DNA from: a bacterium
Lineage (GTDB): Bacteria > Ratteibacteria > UBA8468 > B48-G9 > JAFGKM01
Reading direction: 5' to 3'
DNA: 7,926 bases
Assembly: GCA_021157805.1 (NCBI GenBank)
Contig: JAGGVW010000172.1
Coordinates: forward strand, 1 to 7,926
A program made the position numbers and the translations under genes. The notes beneath the pieces were generated by a model, which worked only from the letters and a program-made list of their open reading frames with translations, did no database searches and was not told the DNA's origin. Shown here one piece after another: positions 5,146 to 7,926 of the stretch (positions are counted from its first letter, which is position 1; the number at the start of each line of letters is the position of its first letter).

Positions 5146-5595
5146 ATGAAAGTTATTTTTGTAAAGAACTTTGGAGACAAAGGTAAGCGAGGTGAAATAA
5201 AAAACTTGAAAGATGGATATGCAAGAAATTATTTAATTCCTTCTGGTTATGCTCTTCCAGCAACAAAAGAAAATATAAAAATCATTGAAGAAATGATAAA
5301 AGTTGAAGAAAAGAAAAAAGAAAAAAGAAAAAAAATGGCTATTGAGACAAAAAAAGCATTAAATAAAGATTCCATTACTATAAGAGTAAAAGCAGGACAG
5401 GATGATAAACTTTTTGGAGCAATAACTTCTGAAATTATAGCGGAAGAACTGAAAAACCAGACAGAAATTGAAATTGATAGACATCAGATAATTCTTGATG
5501 AACCAATAAAGAAACTTGGCAGATATAAAATCCCTGTGAAACTTGGAGAAGAAGTTGAGGGAGAAATTAAATTGTGGGTAGTTAGAGGAGAATAA
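5146..5595 (+). CDS. rplI: 50S ribosomal protein L9
   Basis: Large-subunit protein binding 23S rRNA at the base of the L1 stalk. The 149 aa, counted from the ATG at 5146, match the usual length. The N-terminal domain begins MKVIFVKNFGDKGKRGE, and the signature G-KRGEIKNLKDGYARNYLIPSG (about 13-34) is complete. A long charged helix (about 41-75, rich in K and E) leads to the C-terminal domain, with KLFGAITSEIIAEEL and IKKLGRYKIPVKL. One base separates its stop from the dnaB ATG. Confidence 0.97.
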   Translation: MKVIFVKNFGDKGKRGEIKNLKDGYARNYLIPSGYALPATKENIKIIEEMIKVEEKKKEKRKKMAIETKKALNKDSITIRVKAGQDDKLFGAITSEIIAEELKNQTEIEIDRHQIILDEPIKKLGRYKIPVKLGEEVEGEIKLWVVRGE

Positions 5596-5596
5596 G

Positions 5597-6955
5597 ATGC
5601 CTGGTAAAAAAAAAGAAAGTGAACTTGAAAAAATCCCTCCTCAGAATATTGAAGCAGAAAAGGCACTTCTTGGATGTATGCTCATAGATGAAAATGCACG
5701 AATAAAAGCTTTTGAAACTGTAAAAAAAGATTTTTTTTATGCTCCTGCTCATCAGCAAATTTTCTCTTCAATGGTAAAATTGTTTGAAAGAAATGAAAGA
5801 TGCGACCTTATAACTTTAACAAATCAACTTAAACTGGATGGGAAACTTGAAGAAATTGGTGGAATTGAATATTTAACAGAAATTGCAGAATTTGTTCCAA
5901 CTGCAGCCCATATAGATGAATATATAAAAATAGTAAAAGATAAATATATTTTAAGGTCATTAATTTCAAATGCCACTCAGATTATTTCAGAAGCATCCAG
6001 TGAGCCAGATGATGTTGAAGAATTACTTGATAAGGCAGAATCCCTCATTTTTGAAATAAGCCAGCATAAAATTGAAAAAGAAGCATATCTGTTAAAGGAA
6101 CTCATTAAAGAAAACCTTGAAGTTATAGAGGATATCCAGAACAGAAAAGGGTTAATTACAGGACTTCCAACTGGCTATGTAGACCTTGACAGATACATAG
6201 GAGGCCTCCATCCATCCGAATTTATCATAATTGCTTCAAGACCAGGGATGGGTAAAACTGCTCTTGCAACAAATATAGCCCTTAATCTTGCTGCAGGTGG
6301 GGAGCAAATTCCAATTTTGTTCTTTTCTCTTGAAATGAGTAAAGAGCAACTTGTTCAGAGAATATTATGTTGTGAAGCAAAAATCAATTCCAAAAAGTTA
6401 AGAGAAGGAATCCTTTCTGATAAAGAAATTGCTAAACTCCTCCTTGCTGCTGGACAACTTGAAAAAGCCCCGATTTTTGTTGATGATACTCCCTCTTTAA
6501 CTGTCTTTGAACTCAGAGCAAGAGCCAGACGATTGAAAGCAAAAGAAGATATCAAACTTATTATTATTGACTATCTTCAGCTTATGAAAGGAACAAGAAG
6601 AACCGAGAACAGGCAACAGGAAATTACAGAAATTTCTGCTTCTTTAAAATCACTTGCAAGAGAATTAAATGTTCCTGTTATTGCTATTTCACAATTGAGC
6701 AGAGCAACTGAACAAAGAGAAAATAAAAAACCTCACCTTTCCGATTTAAGAGAAAGCGGTTCAATAGAGCAGGATGCAGATCTTGTTTTATTTCTTTATA
6801 GAGAGGACTATTACAATAAGGATGACCCTGATATTCAGGGTATCTCTGAAATCATTATAGCAAAACAGAGAAATGGCCCTACCGGTTCTGTTAATCTTAC
6901 TTTCATAAAAGAATTTACAAGATTTGAAAATTATACTCCAAGAGTTATAGAATGA
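5597..6955 (+). CDS. dnaB: Replicative DNA helicase DnaB
   Basis: Hexameric 5'-3' helicase that unwinds DNA at the replication fork. The 452 aa are normal, and no intein interrupts the motifs. The N-terminal domain starts at PPQNIEAEKALLGCMLID (14-31), the linker lies around 150-180, and the RecA-like C-terminal domain carries Walker A SRPGMGKT (214-221, Lys220), FFSLEMSKEQL with the catalytic-type Glu246, Walker B LIIIDYLQLM (321-330, Asp325), ISQLSRATEQR (364-374), DLRESGSIEQDADLVLFLYR (383-402) and AKQRNGPTG (422-430), with Lys423/Arg425 at the usual arginine-finger position. Start: AGGAG at 5586-5590, six bases before the ATG. Follows rplI as in many bacterial genomes. Its stop overlaps the mlaE start by four bases (ATGA), tying the helicase to the lipid-transport genes. 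Confidence 0.97.
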   Translation: MPGKKKESELEKIPPQNIEAEKALLGCMLIDENARIKAFETVKKDFFYAPAHQQIFSSMVKLFERNERCDLITLTNQLKLDGKLEEIGGIEYLTEIAEFVPTAAHIDEYIKIVKDKYILRSLISNATQIISEASSEPDDVEELLDKAESLIFEISQHKIEKEAYLLKELIKENLEVIEDIQNRKGLITGLPTGYVDLDRYIGGLHPSEFIIIASRPGMGKTALATNIALNLAAGGEQIPILFFSLEMSKEQLVQRILCCEAKINSKKLREGILSDKEIAKLLLAAGQLEKAPIFVDDTPSLTVFELRARARRLKAKEDIKLIIIDYLQLMKGTRRTENRQQEITEISASLKSLARELNVPVIAISQLSRATEQRENKKPHLSDLRESGSIEQDADLVLFLYREDYYNKDDPDIQGISEIIIAKQRNGPTGSVNLTFIKEFTRFENYTPRVIE

Positions 6956-7725
6956 AAAAATTTATAGAAAATTTTGGGAAAAAAATTATATCTCCTGTTT
7001 ACTATTTTGGTTCTCTTTTTCTTCTGATAACTGATTCTCTTAAAAAGGCATTTTTTGAGAAAAAAAGAGAAAATATATTAAAGCATATTGAAGAAATAGG
7101 GATAAATTCACTACCACTTATTGGGATTATTGCTTTTTTTACAGGTATGGTTCTTGTTATGGAAACATCACATACTTTAAAAAAATTTGGAGCTGAGATT
7201 TATTCAGGGGGGCTTGTGAGTATTTCAATGATAAGAGAACTTGGACCTGTTCTTGTTGCTCTTGTTCTTGCTGGAAGAGTTGGTGCTTCAATTGCTGCAG
7301 AAATAGGGGTTATGAGAATAACTGAACAGATAGATGCTCTTGAAGTTCTTGCAGTTGACCCTGTTTCCTATCTTGTCACTCCGAGAGTTATAGCAGGAAT
7401 TTTCTCTTTACCCATACTTTTCATAATGAGTTTTTTCTTTGCTATCTGGGGTGCTTTTATTATTGGAGTTCTTCTTGTGAGAATACCATCAGGACAGTTT
7501 CTTTATCAGAGTTTCAGGTTTATTTCTTACAAAGACCTTATTGTAGGACTGATAAAAGTTATTGTTTTTGCAATTATTGTAGTAAATGCTTCCTCCTATG
7601 AAGGACTTAAAGCAACAGGTGGAGCAGAAGGAGTTGGAAAAGCAGCAACAGCAGCGGTAGTTAATTCTTTTTTTCTTATAATTCTTTCAAATCTTATTTT
7701 AACAGGGCTTTTTTATTTTATCTAA
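6952..7725 (+). CDS. mlaE: MlaE-family ABC transporter permease
   Basis: Inner-membrane permease of an Mla-type phospholipid transporter that works with an MCE-domain protein (MlaD) and ATPase MlaF to move lipids between the inner and outer membranes. The 257 aa match the family. Conserved stretches are RELGPVLVALVLAGRVGASI (95-114), EQIDALEVLAVDP (125-137), YLVTPRVIAG (140-149) and GGAEGVGKAAT (223-233). Hydrophobic segments lie at about 51-70, 146-176, 195-215 and 235-257. The ATG overlaps the dnaB stop, and there is no strong ribosome binding site (only AGAG-like bases), so translation is probably coupled to dnaB. The next gene is its ATPase, one base downstream. Implies a diderm cell envelope. 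Confidence 0.93.
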   Translation: MKKFIENFGKKIISPVYYFGSLFLLITDSLKKAFFEKKRENILKHIEEIGINSLPLIGIIAFFTGMVLVMETSHTLKKFGAEIYSGGLVSISMIRELGPVLVALVLAGRVGASIAAEIGVMRITEQIDALEVLAVDPVSYLVTPRVIAGIFSLPILFIMSFFFAIWGAFIIGVLLVRIPSGQFLYQSFRFISYKDLIVGLIKVIVFAIIVVNASSYEGLKATGGAEGVGKAATAAVVNSFFLIILSNLILTGLFYFI

Positions 7726-7726
7726 T

Positions 7727-7926
7727 ATGAAAATTATAAAAGTTGTGAATTTGAAAGTCGCTTTTGAAGAAAAGATTGTTCTTGAAAACCTTAATTTATC
7801 TGTTGAAAAGGGTGAATCACTTGTTCTTGTTGGGAGTTCTGGTTGTGGTAAAACAGTTCTAATTAAGACAATAATTGGTCTGATAGAACCTGAAGGAGGA
7901 GAAATTTTTATATATGGAAAAAATAT
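7727..7926 (+). CDS. mlaF: MlaF-type ABC transporter ATPase (5' part, cut by window end)
   Basis: ATPase partner of the preceding permease. Only the first 66 codons are present, and the frame stays open to the last base. The translation starts MKIIKVVNLKVAFEEKIVLE, has the LENLNLSVEKGE element and a Walker A at 36-43 (GSSGCGKT, Lys42), followed by VLIKTIIGLIEPEGGEIFIYG, all typical of ABC ATPases. The role as MlaF rests on its place directly after mlaE, one base from its stop. No ribosome binding site is apparent before the ATG, so coupling to mlaE is likely. A mlaD-like MCE gene would be expected just beyond the window. Confidence 0.88.
   Translation, partial: MKIIKVVNLKVAFEEKIVLENLNLSVEKGESLVLVGSSGCGKTVLIKTIIGLIEPEGGEIFIYGKN

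Overview
This is an AT-rich bacterial stretch (G+C about one third by eye) in which every recognisable gene lies on the + strand and is packed with stop-start overlaps or gaps of a few bases. An MlaE/MlaF-type lipid transporter points to a diderm (outer-membrane) bacterium. The tRNA lacks an encoded CCA, and a short N-terminal relic resembles a zinc-type dehydrogenase subgroup that I associate with uncultured PVC/Omnitrophota-like lineages. That placement is a weak guess; the window contains no rRNA or other decisive marker.

Left block (33-3028, relic to 3192): dapA (lysine/diaminopimelate synthesis), accD (carboxyltransferase beta subunit of acetyl-CoA carboxylase) and folC (folate polyglutamylation) are directly abutted and probably co-transcribed. 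Overlapping the end of folC, with a good ribosome binding site, is a 59-codon frame that looks like only the N-terminus of a medium-chain dehydrogenase, so it is probably a broken gene.

Middle (3193-4243): about 1.05 kb with one clear gene, a serine tRNA (anticodon GCU) with its own promoter. Around it are a 13-bp perfect inverted repeat, a second degenerate copy of the tRNA 3' end, a 14-codon mini-ORF behind a strong ribosome binding site, and low-complexity pyrimidine and purine tracts. It looks like a decayed, rearranged interval in an otherwise very compact genome.

Right block (promoter about 4128, genes 4244-7926): rpsF-ssb-rpsR-rplI-dnaB, a classical ribosome/replication operon, runs through a four-base overlap into mlaE and then mlaF, which is cut by the window end. 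Translation, ssDNA protection, the replicative helicase and envelope lipid transport therefore appear to share one transcript.

I found no CRISPR array, defence system, complete mobile element or clearly novel system. The observations most worth a second look are the SSB lacking its acidic C-terminal tip, a Thr-to-Cys change in the DapA active-site motif, the five-glycine AccD loop, the dehydrogenase relic next to the 13-bp inverted repeat, and the duplicated tRNA tail.
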